DNA of 43,288 nucleotides from DAOTYH01 sp034435015 (GCA_034435015.1 DAOTYH010000041.1:1-43288), one strand, 5' to 3'; counted from the stretch's first letter, positions 8,564-16,915 are shown. A program made the numbers and translations. The notes: a model not told the origin generated them from the letters alone.

Positions 8564-9130
8564 ATGAGCACCCCCCTTGTCGTCAGTGTCTATGGGTCGG
8601 CGCGGCCACGACCCGATCACCCTCTCTACCTACAGGCTGAACATCTGGGCCGCCTGCTGGGAGAGGCCGGCTGCACCCTCATGACCGGCGGTTATGGCGG
8701 CGTGATGGAGGCCGCCAGCAAAGGCGCTAAACAGGCCGGCGCACACGTGATCGGCGTAACGGTGGGGCTGTTCGAGCGCTCAGGCCGCCGTTCCGGGCCT
8801 AACCCCTATGTGGACGAAGTGATCCGCTATGATTCGCTCAGCGAACGCTTGCTCCACGTAGTCACCCGCAGTGATGCCGCCATTGCGCTGGCAGGCGGCA
8901 TTGGCACATTGAGCGAAGTCGCGCTGACATGGAGTCTGATACAGGTAGGGGAGATCAAACCCAAACCGTTCATCCTGCTGGGCCGGGAATGGGACGAGTT
9001 GTTTACGCTCTATCGCGGCGATGGAGCGTTCATCACCGAGGAGGAAATGAAGCTGTGGCGACTAGCCCTCACGCCGGAGGAGGCCGTTACCCAAATTAGG
9101 AATTGGTGGCAGAGGGGGCAAGGTGTATAA
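8564..9130 (+). CDS. LOG-family Rossmann-fold protein (TIGR00725-like)
   Basis: The 188-residue protein belongs to the family long annotated as putative lysine decarboxylase, related to LOG nucleotide-monophosphate phosphoribohydrolases. It shows the nucleotide-binding signatures GGYGGVMEAASKGA (about residues 44-57) and AGGIGTLSE (about 110-118). The second is the family PGGxGTxxE with Ala for Pro. LOG enzymes release cytokinin-type bases from nucleotide monophosphates, but activity on cytokinins cannot be assumed here; a general nucleotide hydrolase or binding role is equally possible. The stop codon overlaps the next gene by 8 bp, implying translational coupling. Confidence 0.82.
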   Translation: MSTPLVVSVYGSARPRPDHPLYLQAEHLGRLLGEAGCTLMTGGYGGVMEAASKGAKQAGAHVIGVTVGLFERSGRRSGPNPYVDEVIRYDSLSERLLHVVTRSDAAIALAGGIGTLSEVALTWSLIQVGEIKPKPFILLGREWDELFTLYRGDGAFITEEEMKLWRLALTPEEAVTQIRNWWQRGQGV

Positions 9131-10421
9131 GGCCGGCTTCACTTCTGCACTGGCACTGACCGGGATCGTGCTGATGCTGACAGCCTGCGGCGGCTCAACC
9201 GCCTCCCCGTCGGTGGCGCTGGAGGCGGCCCCGACAGCCACGCCGCCCGCTATCCCTACCCCGACAGCCACGCCGCCCCCCTCACCGACGCCCACTCTCA
9301 CCCCGACGCCCAGCCCAACGCCGGGGCCGGGGTTAGACGAGTTGCTCCAGACGCCGGTTGCACTGGCGGCATCAGCCGATCTGGCGGGCGCGTCAGCGGC
9401 GTATGCCGCCCTAAACCAGCTATACCCTCATCGCGCTGAGCCATTGCTGGGACTGGCCGCTATTGCCCAGCGGCAGGGCGATCAGGAGGCGGCACTAGCC
9501 TGCCTGCGGGCCGCCGTTGAGGCTGACCCAGCCAGCACCGAAGCACTGCGTCAGCTCGCCCTCCTGCTGGAGCAGAGACAGCAGTACGAAGAGCTGGTTG
9601 CCGTCTATGCCCAGATGACCGAGCTGACCCCCGAAGACCCCAACCTGCGCGTGGCCCAGGCAACTGTTCTGGCACGACTGGGGCAGGCCGACTCCGCAGT
9701 GGCCAGTTTACAGGCCGCCCAGGCGCTTGACCCTTACCGCCAGTATGCGTGGCTGAATGTCGCGGCGGCGGCCTCCGGCTCACGCCAGTATGAGGCCGCT
9801 GTCGCCATTGCCACCGCCGGCTTGGAGGTCTACCCTCACTCAGTCAGCCTGCTGATCACGCGCGGGCTGGCATACTTCTCGCTGGGACAGATCGAGGCGG
9901 CGCTGGCCGACTTTGACTCTGCCCTTGCGCTCGACAACCAGAATGTCACAGCCCACCTGTGGAAGGGGCGGGCGCTGGTTGCGCTGGGCCGCTACGAGGA
10001 GGCCGTGCCGATTCTCCAGCGTGCCGGCGAGCTGGGGATGCTGTCTGGGGTGTCGGGCGTCAATGAGGGATATGAGGCAATGGCTGATGCCGCCGATGCA
10101 ATGGCCCGCTCAGACCCGCAGGCCGCCTTCAGCTACCTAGCCGGGCAGGTGGTACAGTTTGGCAGCCGTGATCCCCTGTTGCTCGGCTATGGACGGGTGC
10201 GCTGGCGTCAGGGCAGTCTCTCGCTGGCGCTCAACTACATGGACAGCCTGGTGCAGGCAGGCTACATACCAGCTCTATACTGGCGGGCCGCCATCTATGC
10301 CGATCAGGGACAAAACGAGCAGGCTATAGCCGACCTGCAAGCCTACCTCAACGTGCACTTCGCCGGGCCGGAGGCCGAAGCCGCCCGTGCCTTACTGGAG
10401 TCTCTGGAGGCTGTCCCCTAG
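9123..10421 (+). CDS. TPR-repeat lipoprotein
   Basis: The 432-residue protein starts at GTG. A lipoprotein signal ends in LMLTAC, with the lipidated Cys at about residue 22. A Pro/Thr-rich linker (about 36-70) follows, in which the DNA repeats CCGACAGCCACGCCGCC twice. The remainder is a run of about eight tetratricopeptide repeats with the usual small/large alternation, for example AAYAALNQLYPHRAEPLLGL and YEAAVAIATAGLEVYPHS. It should be anchored on the outer face of the cytoplasmic membrane as a scaffold for protein contacts. The partner is unknown. It overlaps the LOG gene and ends at a clear terminator. Confidence 0.85.
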   Translation: MYKAGFTSALALTGIVLMLTACGGSTASPSVALEAAPTATPPAIPTPTATPPPSPTPTLTPTPSPTPGPGLDELLQTPVALAASADLAGASAAYAALNQLYPHRAEPLLGLAAIAQRQGDQEAALACLRAAVEADPASTEALRQLALLLEQRQQYEELVAVYAQMTELTPEDPNLRVAQATVLARLGQADSAVASLQAAQALDPYRQYAWLNVAAAASGSRQYEAAVAIATAGLEVYPHSVSLLITRGLAYFSLGQIEAALADFDSALALDNQNVTAHLWKGRALVALGRYEEAVPILQRAGELGMLSGVSGVNEGYEAMADAADAMARSDPQAAFSYLAGQVVQFGSRDPLLLGYGRVRWRQGSLSLALNYMDSLVQAGYIPALYWRAAIYADQGQNEQAIADLQAYLNVHFAGPEAEAARALLESLEAVP

Positions 10422-10442
10422 AGCAGAGTGCTTACAAATCAC

Positions 10443-10471
10443 ACAGGGGCGGCCTTGCCGGTCGCCCCTGT
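10443..10471 (+). terminator. Terminator between the TPR gene and pnp (convergent)
   Basis: A 12-bp stem with one G-T pair (10443-10454 with 10460-10471) and a 5-nt loop is followed on the plus strand by TGTTCTTTT. It can serve both convergent transcripts. Confidence 0.75.
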
Positions 10472-10478
10472 TGTTCTT

Positions 10479-12740
10479 TTACCTTCGATTGCGCTCGTTG
10501 CCGCGTCTGTCAGAGCCGCCGGGGCGGTTCCCCCCTGATGGACGCCCCCCGCCTCCACCGGATGGACGGCCCCCGCCTGACGGACGACCACTGCCGCCGC
10601 GCGGCGAAGCCCCCCGATCATGCGAGCGGGCCTCTTCTACTGACCAGCCCTCCAGCACTGCCTGACGGCTCAGACGGATCTTACCGCTGGGATCAATATC
10701 GGTCACCATGACCATGATCTCATCGCCGACACGCACCACATCGCTGACCTTCTGCACATGCATTGAGTCAAGCTGGCTGATATGGACCATGCCATCCACG
10801 CCCGGCAGGATTTCCACAAACGCGCCGAAGTCCTCCACGCGCACCACCCTTCCGGTGTAGATACGCCCTACCTCAGCCGTTTCGGTCAGCGCCTCGATGC
10901 GGGCACGAGCCTCAGCCGCGCCTTGCGCATCCGGCGAGGCAATGTAGATCGTGCCGTCCTCCTCAATGTCAATACGGGTGCCGGTCTCATCCTGAATACT
11001 GCGGATGGTCTCGCCGCCTTTGCCGATCACCGCACCGATCTTCTCCGGCTCAATGGTCATCGTGATGATGCGCGGTGCGTAGCGGCTTAGCTCAGGACGC
11101 GGCGCAGGGATGCAGGCCAGCATCACATCGAGAACCTGCAAGCGGGCCTGACGGGCCTGCTCCAGTGCCTGTGACATAATCTCGTAAGACAGCCCCTTGA
11201 TCTTGATGTCCATCTGCAGGGCCGTGATGCCGGTCTTCGTGCCGGCCACCTTGAAGTCCATGTCGCCTAGATGATCTTCCATCCCCTGAATGTCAGTCAG
11301 GATGGCATACCGCTCTCCATCGCTGATCAGGCCCATCGCAATACCCGCCGCCGGCGCTTTAATCGGCACACCCGCATCCATCAGAGCCAGTGTACTGCCG
11401 CACACCGACGCCATCGAGGTTGAGCCGTTCGAAGAGAGCACCTCACTGACCACGCGGATAGTATAGGGGAACTCTTCCTTCTCAGGGATCAGAGGGCGCA
11501 GGGCCGTCTCAGCCAGCGCGCCATGGCCGATCTCGCGGCGCTTGGGGCCGCGCAGGGGGTAGGTCTCGCCTGTGCTGAAAGGCGGGAAGTTATAGTGATG
11601 CATATACCGCTTGATCTCAGACGGGTCCAGCCCGTCCAGTTCCTGCGCATCACGGGGCGTGCCAAGCGTCACAAGGCTGAGAACCTGTGTCTCGCCGCGC
11701 TGGAACAGGCCCGATCCATGCGCACGGGGGCTGAGGCCGACCGCCGCCGACAAGGGACGGATGGTAGCATAGTCACGCCCATCAGGGCGGATACCCTCAT
11801 ACAGGATGCGATGGCGGACTTCCTGCTTCAGCACCTCATCAATGACGCTACCTACCTGCCCCAGCTCGATACTGTCGTCCTCCTCACTGTATTGAGCCAT
11901 GACCTGCATCCGCAGGTCTTCCAGCTCGGCCTTGCGCTCATCGCGGTCATAGTACGTCTCAAGGATGTGGCTGATCCGATCATAAACACGCTGGGAGACC
12001 GACTCGCGCAGGGCATCCCCCACTACATTGGAAACGTAGCTCCGCTTGGGCTTGCCGACTGCCTCCCGTATCTCATTCTGAAGCTCAATCAGCGGCCGCA
12101 TAGCCTGATGCCCAAACCTGAGCGCCTCGACCATCGTCGTCTCGTCCACCTCTTTAGCGGCGCACTCGACCATCAGGATGGCGTCAGCAGTGCCAGCCAT
12201 GCGCAGATCAAGCGTCGAATCAGCCATCTGCTCATAGGTGGGGTTGATGACAAACTGCCCATTGATCATCCCGACCCGCACCGCTCCGATTGGGCCTTCC
12301 CATGGAATATCCGAGACCATCAGAGCACAGCTCGCCGCGTTGACGCACAGAATGTCAGCCTGATGCTCCTGATCGTGCGAGAAGGGTGTCAGGATGATTT
12401 GAACCTCGTTGCGCATGTCCTTGGGGAACAGTGGGCGCAGAGGGCGGTCAGTCAGGCGGGCCACCAAAATAGCCGTCTCAGGCGGGCGGCCCTCGCGGCG
12501 AAACCAATTTCCAGGGATACGGCCTGCCGCATACAGCCGCTCCTCATAGTCCACGCTGAGCGGAAAGAAGTCCACCCCCTCCCGCGCCATCGGGGACATC
12601 GTGGCGGTAGCCAGCACAAGTGTATCACCTTCGCGGATGGTTACCGCTCCGCCAGCCTGAGGGGCCAGCAGACCTGTTTCAAAGATGATCTCGCGCTCGC
12701 CAACACGCGTACTAAATCGTTTGGCTCCATTGCCGTTCAT
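10479..12740 (-). CDS. pnp: Polyribonucleotide nucleotidyltransferase (PNPase)
   Basis: This 753-residue trimeric 3'-to-5' phosphorolytic exoribonuclease degrades mRNA. Two RNase PH-like domains are separated by an alpha-helical linker. A KH domain (VIGKGGETIRSIQDETG) and an S1 domain (GRIYTGRVVRVEDFGAFVE) follow. The last 50 or so residues form a low-complexity Gly/Arg/Ser/Pro tail with GGRPSGG-type repeats, which may add RNA binding. The gene lies downstream of rpsO, as in many bacteria. Its leader contains a long hairpin like the RNase III site that governs pnp autoregulation in E. coli. Confidence 0.98.
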   Translation of the reverse strand: MNGNGAKRFSTRVGEREIIFETGLLAPQAGGAVTIREGDTLVLATATMSPMAREGVDFFPLSVDYEERLYAAGRIPGNWFRREGRPPETAILVARLTDRPLRPLFPKDMRNEVQIILTPFSHDQEHQADILCVNAASCALMVSDIPWEGPIGAVRVGMINGQFVINPTYEQMADSTLDLRMAGTADAILMVECAAKEVDETTMVEALRFGHQAMRPLIELQNEIREAVGKPKRSYVSNVVGDALRESVSQRVYDRISHILETYYDRDERKAELEDLRMQVMAQYSEEDDSIELGQVGSVIDEVLKQEVRHRILYEGIRPDGRDYATIRPLSAAVGLSPRAHGSGLFQRGETQVLSLVTLGTPRDAQELDGLDPSEIKRYMHHYNFPPFSTGETYPLRGPKRREIGHGALAETALRPLIPEKEEFPYTIRVVSEVLSSNGSTSMASVCGSTLALMDAGVPIKAPAAGIAMGLISDGERYAILTDIQGMEDHLGDMDFKVAGTKTGITALQMDIKIKGLSYEIMSQALEQARQARLQVLDVMLACIPAPRPELSRYAPRIITMTIEPEKIGAVIGKGGETIRSIQDETGTRIDIEEDGTIYIASPDAQGAAEARARIEALTETAEVGRIYTGRVVRVEDFGAFVEILPGVDGMVHISQLDSMHVQKVSDVVRVGDEIMVMVTDIDPSGKIRLSRQAVLEGWSVEEARSHDRGASPRGGSGRPSGGGRPSGGGGGRPSGGNRPGGSDRRGNERNRR

Positions 12741-12775
12741 GTGAATACAAACCTCCGTGTCAATCTAAACTCTCT

Positions 12776-12873
12776 GGACCCGGAGGCAGGGACTGGAAAC
12801 TGGGATCAAGGGGATGCTCAGCTATATCGCTCACCCTCTTGATAACACTTTCCAATTCCTGCCCCTCCGGGCC
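12776..12873 (-). promoter_or_regulatory. Long hairpin in the pnp leader, candidate RNase III/PNPase control element
   Basis: The arms 12776-12816 and 12832-12873 are complementary over most of their length. The best segments pair CCCGGAGG with CCTCCGGG, TGGAAA with TTTCCA, and ATCAAG with CTTGAT, with small bulges and mismatches between. In the RNA this would be an imperfect stem of about 30 bp, 36 nt upstream of the pnp start. E. coli pnp is controlled through RNase III cutting of a comparable leader stem; the analogy here is an inference. Confidence 0.55.
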
Positions 12874-12897
12874 TTATCTCAATTGTCAAGCAGACAA

Positions 12898-12918
12898 AGG
12901 GCGGTTTCGAACCGCCCT
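12898..12918 (-). terminator. Hairpin after rpsO
   Basis: A perfect 9-bp stem (AGGGCGGTT/AACCGCCCT) with a 3-nt loop lies 36 bp after the rpsO stop. On the minus strand it is followed by TTTGTCTGCTT. It is a partial terminator between rpsO and pnp, matching the known arrangement of that operon. Confidence 0.65.
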
Positions 12919-12953
12919 CGCCGACTGCTCTACTCTTATTATCGCCGAACTGC

Positions 12954-13223
12954 TCAGCGCCGCAAGCCCAGCCGCTGGATCAATTCTTTGTACTCATCCG
13001 GCTTGGTGCGGCGCAGGTAGGCCAGCAACCGGCGGCGTTGCCCGACCAGTTTAAGCAGGCCCCGCCGTGAGGACTCATCGTGCCTGTGTACCTTGAGATG
13101 CTCGATCAGGTCGTTAATACGCCGTGTCAGCATCGCGATCTGGACCTGCGATGAGCCGGTGTCGCCCTCGTGTACAGCGTACTGGGCGAAGATTTCCCGC
13201 TTCTCAGATTTCGTCAAAGCCAT
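12954..13223 (-). CDS. rpsO: 30S ribosomal protein S15
   Basis: This 89-residue primary 16S rRNA-binding protein of the small subunit has the standard length and sequence: DTGSSQVQIAMLTRRI in the first half, HKxD-type HRHDESSRRGLLKLVGQRRR, then LLAYLRR. I place the start at the ATG at 13223 because family members begin at MALTKSEKR and GGGAG precedes it. The longer open frame to 13364 covers the promoter and leader. It is followed by pnp. Confidence 0.98.
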   Translation of the reverse strand: MALTKSEKREIFAQYAVHEGDTGSSQVQIAMLTRRINDLIEHLKVHRHDESSRRGLLKLVGQRRRLLAYLRRTKPDEYKELIQRLGLRR

Positions 13224-13254
13224 GATGTTTAGTTTCTCCCTGTATCTGTCACCT

Positions 13255-13276
13255 GACAGGCCGGAGACGGCCTGTC
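13255..13276 (-). promoter_or_regulatory. Hairpin in the rpsO leader, candidate S15 autoregulatory site
   Basis: A perfect 8-bp stem (GACAGGCC/GGCCTGTC) with a 6-nt loop lies 32-53 nt upstream of the rpsO start and inside the predicted leader. S15 commonly represses its own mRNA through structured leaders that differ between phyla. The assignment is inferred from position only. Confidence 0.35.
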
Positions 13277-13295
13277 GGTCGAATGGTCGAGCGAG

Positions 13296-13324
13296 AGTAT
13301 AACGCGTCGGCGCTCTCTGCGCAA
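13296..13324 (-). promoter_or_regulatory. rpsO promoter
   Basis: On the minus strand TTGCGC (13319-13324), a 17-bp spacer and TATACT (13296-13301). The predicted leader is about 65 nt. Confidence 0.55.
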
Positions 13325-13376
13325 TGGGACGCTTGGGGAGTAGATAAAACTTAGGTGGCGACAAGACGCTTGTATT

Positions 13377-13751
13377 TCATGGCCTTCTCCCCAGCAGAAA
13401 GATCGCAGACGGCAGGGCAATCACCAGCGCCGCGAGTGCGACCGAGTGAATCGTGTGGAGCAGTGCATGGTCCAGTTTGCCCGCGCTCATCAGCGCGCCG
13501 CTCACAAACAGGCCCACGGCGCAAAGCGCCGCCAGCGCCAGCAAGGCGATTGAGAGTACCGGCAGATCAGTGCCCTTGAGTACGCCGACAAGCTGGACGA
13601 CGGTGACGATGACCGCGGCTAGGGCGATCAGCTTATGAATGTTGAAGAGCAGGCCGTTGTAGGGCCTGCCCGACCGGCTCAGCCAAAAGCCGAATACCAA
13701 TGTGAGGATGAAAACGATTCCGGCAATAACGAATCTGGATAGAATGTTCAA
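13377..13751 (-). CDS. Small four-TM membrane protein of unknown function
   Basis: The 124-residue protein is almost entirely hydrophobic, with four predicted membrane segments (about residues 5-24, 36-58, 65-88, 97-118). Histidines lie at the membrane edges (NIHKL near 38; HALLHTIHS near 95-103), which recall small cytochrome b561-like haem proteins, but this is only a resemblance. The start is a TTG with a near-perfect AAGGAGGT ribosome-binding site. A 5-bp hairpin (GCGGC/GCCGC, 13764-13776) sits right beside that site and might influence initiation. I do not recognise the family. Confidence 0.6.
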   Translation of the reverse strand: MNILSRFVIAGIVFILTLVFGFWLSRSGRPYNGLLFNIHKLIALAAVIVTVVQLVGVLKGTDLPVLSIALLALAALCAVGLFVSGALMSAGKLDHALLHTIHSVALAALVIALPSAIFLLGRRP

Positions 13752-13837
13752 GTGGACCTCCTTGCGGCATAGCCGCCCAACGACACGCTAGTTGGACACA
13801 TACAACAGAACGAGCTATAGACGGCAGGCCGCAAGAA

Positions 13838-13859
13838 GGGTGTTGCATCCGTGCAACCC
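13838..13859 (-). terminator. Hairpin downstream of the A+T-rich gene
   Basis: GTTGCA/TGCAAC with a 4-nt loop, extended by two more pairs across a bulged T. It lies after the stop of the minus-strand membrane protein gene. The T-tract is poor. Confidence 0.35.
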
Positions 13860-13901
13860 GCAATCTAGTGAAGGCCATGGATGTACACAGAATCTCCAGC
13901 C

Positions 13902-14429
13902 TCAGGCGTCCGCCTTGTTGGGCTGTCTTTCCGTTTTTAACCCGATTATCTCTTCAACCTTGCTCAAAGACTGCTCAGCCTCATCTCTTTTATCGAAAAA
14001 GCCAAACTCGACTTCTTGACCATCTTTGAAAATTAATTTCAGACTATAAGATGGGGGTACTTCAGACCAGTCTGTGTTCATTGAAATGTTGGCCACATCG
14101 CTGAACTTATAAGTTTTTTTGCGAAAAGACATCAGCGCAGATTCGTAAGAATAATAAATGGTCCCAGACTCCTTGGTAAATACCAGTGTTTTATTTAAGG
14201 CAGAAAGCCCAGCCGCCATCAGTAAGCCGCCTAACAAAACTGCGCCGACGGACATGCAAATAGAAATCATCAAAAAGATGCTAAACCCATCCCAATTAGG
14301 ACGAATCAGCATCTCATAAGACACAAAAAACATTAGAAACAAACCAACGATAACCAGAAAAATTCTTAACCCATTCGGGATTTTTTCAACAAAAGTGATT
14401 TCGCCATCTTTTTCCTGAACTTTGGGCAT
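13902..14429 (-). CDS. Two-TM protein with a PH-like C-terminal domain, unknown function
   Basis: From the preferred ATG at 14429 (preceded by GGGGGAAAG) the protein has 175 residues. The open frame extends to 14486, abutting prs. Two membrane segments (about residues 20-40 and 50-75) form a hairpin. A soluble region rich in beta strands follows, with the pattern of a bacterial PH-like domain (KTLVFTKESGTIYYSY, then YSLKLIFKDGQEVEFGFF). The gene is clearly more A+T-rich than its neighbours: lines 14101-14160 and 14341-14400 each have 19 G+C in 60. That suggests recent acquisition. No function can be given. Confidence 0.65.
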   Translation of the reverse strand: MPKVQEKDGEITFVEKIPNGLRIFLVIVGLFLMFFVSYEMLIRPNWDGFSIFLMISICMSVGAVLLGGLLMAAGLSALNKTLVFTKESGTIYYSYESALMSFRKKTYKFSDVANISMNTDWSEVPPSYSLKLIFKDGQEVEFGFFDKRDEAEQSLSKVEEIIGLKTERQPNKADA

Positions 14430-14486
14430 GACTTTCCCCCATAACAAATCATCTCCCAAAGCATAATTGCTCAAGGCTGAGCGCAC

Positions 14487-15473
14487 TCACTCGCCAAAGA
14501 GTGCCCCGACAGAGATTCCCTGATGTGACCGATAGATCACCTCGCCGATCAGGTCGGCCACAGAGAGAACGGTCATATTAGGCAGTCTATCCTCAGGCCT
14601 GAGGGGAATGGTATTGGTGAACACGATCTCCCGTATCCGGTGCTGAATCTCAGCTAGACGCTCAAGCGCCGGCGGCGAGAAGACGGGATGGGTAAACGCA
14701 ATTGTGATCTCTTTGGCCCCGGCACTATCCAGCATATTTACAGCCTCACACACAGAGGCGGCGGTATCCACCTCGTCATCTACCAGCAAGATGTTACGTC
14801 CTTCTACACTGCCCACCAGCGAGAGCGCTTCGACCCGTGTGCCAACGCGCTTCTTTTCCACAAAGGCCAGCGGAACACCCAGCGCCCGCCCCCAGTTACG
14901 TCCGCCTTTCGCAAAACCGAGATCGGTGGTCACCACCGTCAGGTCTTCGAGTTGTTGGCTTTGAATGTAATCTCTGAGGATGTAGAAGGCGGTCAGCACG
15001 TCACCGGGTATCTTAAAGAAGCCTTGTATCTGGCTGGCATGAAGGTCAATGGTGATGTAACGGTCAGCACCTGCCACCTGAATCATATCAGCCAACAGGC
15101 GGGCCGTGATGGCTGTGCGGGGCAGGTCCTTACGATCACTGCGCGAGTAGGCCATGTAAGGGACCACCGCTGTCACCCGCCCCGGCGAGTCGCGCCGCAC
15201 TGCGTCCAGCAGGATGAGCAGTTCCATGATGTTGTCATTGCACGGGCGGCTGGTAGTCTGGATGATATACACATCCTGTCCGCGGATACTCTCACTCAGT
15301 TGCACGTAGGTGTTGTCATTTGGAAATTTGAAGATTTCGCGCTCGGCCAGCGTCACATCACAGCCGCAGCGTTTGCTCAAATAATCAGCAATTTCCTGTG
15401 CCAAGCCTGGGTGCGATGTCCCCGAGATCAGTTTGATCTCACCGTACATGCCAACACTTGGCGGCAACATCAT
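14487..15473 (-). CDS. prs: Ribose-phosphate pyrophosphokinase (PRPP synthetase)
   Basis: The 328-residue protein makes PRPP from ribose 5-phosphate and ATP for purine, pyrimidine, His, Trp and NAD synthesis. It shows the ATP-site and catalytic loop features DNTYVQLSESIRGQDVYIIQ and YSRSDRKD. The PRPP-binding loop reads NILLVDDEVDTAAS, where most class I enzymes have DDMIDTAGT. GGAGGAC, placed at the end of meaB, precedes an ATGATG start. The 18-bp gap to meaB implies one transcript. Confidence 0.95.
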   Translation of the reverse strand: MMLPPSVGMYGEIKLISGTSHPGLAQEIADYLSKRCGCDVTLAEREIFKFPNDNTYVQLSESIRGQDVYIIQTTSRPCNDNIMELLILLDAVRRDSPGRVTAVVPYMAYSRSDRKDLPRTAITARLLADMIQVAGADRYITIDLHASQIQGFFKIPGDVLTAFYILRDYIQSQQLEDLTVVTTDLGFAKGGRNWGRALGVPLAFVEKKRVGTRVEALSLVGSVEGRNILLVDDEVDTAASVCEAVNMLDSAGAKEITIAFTHPVFSPPALERLAEIQHRIREIVFTNTIPLRPEDRLPNMTVLSVADLIGEVIYRSHQGISVGALFGE

Positions 15474-15491
15474 AAACTATGTCCTCCACTC

Positions 15492-16490
15492 TCATAAGCT
15501 GTCAAGAAGCCGCTCCACAGCGGTTTGAGGCATGATCTCCCGGCGAACCACCCGCTCGACCAGCTCAGACAGACGTGCCGCATCTATCTTTTCCAGCAGG
15601 CGCGCCAGCAGGGTGTCACGCAACAGACTCTCCAGCTCTGCCGCCGCACTGATACGCTCACGCCGTTCAAGCTCGCCGCTAGAGCGCAGATAGGCATAAT
15701 GCGCCTCCATTGCTGAGACCAGCTCTGGCACGCCCTCACCAGTCAGCGCGCTCGTAGCACAAATTGGCACTTCCCAGCCGCCCGCTTCAGGCCGCTCAGG
15801 CAGAACCGCTTCGAACAGCCCGCCGTGATGCAGTTCAGGGCGGTCACTGTGCACCTGCCTGTTCAGCCCCAGCACAGCCCGCAACATGGCAAGGGTACTT
15901 TCAGCACGCGGATCGTCCGATTTATTGACGACCAGCACGTCTGCTGTCTCCAGGAGGCCTGCCTTGATAGCCTGCACCTCATCGCCTAAACCGGGCGCTT
16001 CCACGACCAGGATGGTCTGTGCGTGACGGGCTATATCCATCTCCAACTGGCCGACCCCGACCGTCTCAACCAGCACTACATCAAAACCTGCCGCATCGAG
16101 CACTCTCATGACACGGGCAGTAGCACGCGCCAGCCCCCCCATGTTGCCCCGGCTTGCCATACTGCGGATGAATACACCGGGGTCGCCGCTCAGGTCGCGC
16201 ATACGGACTCGGTCGCCCAGAAGCGCTCCGCCAGAGAACGGGCTGGAAGGATCAACCGCCACGATCCCGACCGTCTTTCCCCGTTGACGCAGTTCGCGTG
16301 TGATCTGGCTAACCAGCGTGCTCTTGCCCGTCCCCGGCGCACCGGTGATCCCTACCCGATGCGCCCGTCCGGTTCGGGAAAATAACGCCGCGAGCGCGTC
16401 GCCAGCACTCGCAGCGTCATCCTCAATCTGACTGATCAACCTGGCCAGCGCCCGGCGATCGCCGCCGAGCAGATTCTCCACCAGCGTCAT
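15492..16490 (-). CDS. meaB: MeaB-type GTPase for B12-dependent mutase
   Basis: This 332-residue G3E GTPase protects and reloads adenosylcobalamin in methylmalonyl-CoA-type mutases. The P-loop is GAPGTGKST (50-58); VAVDPSSPFSGGALLGDRVRM is the family switch segment, and the guanine-specificity motif is NKSD. The C-terminal helical dimerisation region is present. The ATG overlaps the stop of the B12-binding subunit gene by 4 bp (ATGA), so the two are translationally coupled. Confidence 0.95.
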   Translation of the reverse strand: MTLVENLLGGDRRALARLISQIEDDAASAGDALAALFSRTGRAHRVGITGAPGTGKSTLVSQITRELRQRGKTVGIVAVDPSSPFSGGALLGDRVRMRDLSGDPGVFIRSMASRGNMGGLARATARVMRVLDAAGFDVVLVETVGVGQLEMDIARHAQTILVVEAPGLGDEVQAIKAGLLETADVLVVNKSDDPRAESTLAMLRAVLGLNRQVHSDRPELHHGGLFEAVLPERPEAGGWEVPICATSALTGEGVPELVSAMEAHYAYLRSSGELERRERISAAAELESLLRDTLLARLLEKIDAARLSELVERVVRREIMPQTAVERLLDSL

Positions 16491-16897
16491 GACTGCTCTC
16501 CCGTCACAGCCAGTCCGCGGATTGTCTTCACAATCTCAGCCATGCTGACGCCCGGCCCAAACACCGCACTGATCCCTGCCTCTTTCAGGCGCGGGACATC
16601 CTCAGGAGGGATAATACCGCCTAGCACGACCGGTACATTCCCCATACCGCTATCCCGCAACAGCTCCAGAACGCGCGGGGCAAGGGCCATATGCGCCCCA
16701 GACAGGATGCTCAGCCCTACTACGTCCACATCCTCCTGCAGGGCGGCCTCTGCGATCATCTCCGGCGTCTGACGCAGGCCGGTGTAGATCACCTCCATAC
16801 CAGCGTCGCGCAGTGCCCGTGCAATCACTTTTGCGCCCCGATCATGCCCGTCCAAACCGGGCTTGGCGATCAAGACGCGGATTTTACGTTCGGTCAT
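16487..16897 (-). CDS. B12-binding small subunit of an acyl-CoA mutase
   Basis: The 136-residue protein consists only of a cobalamin-binding Rossmann domain with the base-off/His-on motif GLDGHDRGAKV (D-x-H-x-x-G). GLSILSGAH and LGGIIP then mark the B12 cradle. This is the separate small-subunit form of methylmalonyl-CoA mutase or a relative such as ethylmalonyl- or isobutyryl-CoA mutase. The large catalytic subunit is not in the window, so the substrate is open. I chose the ATG at 16897 because AAGGA precedes it and upstream codons do not resemble the family. Longer extensions overlap murE. Confidence 0.93.
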   Translation of the reverse strand: MTERKIRVLIAKPGLDGHDRGAKVIARALRDAGMEVIYTGLRQTPEMIAEAALQEDVDVVGLSILSGAHMALAPRVLELLRDSGMGNVPVVLGGIIPPEDVPRLKEAGISAVFGPGVSMAEIVKTIRGLAVTGEQS

Positions 16898-16915
16898 TTT
16901 CCTTACCCTGCGGAC

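Noticed and set aside
11523..12842. 439-codon open frame antisense to pnp
   Set aside because: It is the complement of a well-conserved gene; the translated sequence has no family resemblance and no ribosome-binding site. Long antisense frames are common in G+C-rich genes.
12862..12889. TTGACA near 12,889 (minus) as a pnp promoter
   Set aside because: No -10-like sequence lies 15-19 bp downstream; the site falls between the rpsO terminator and the leader hairpin.
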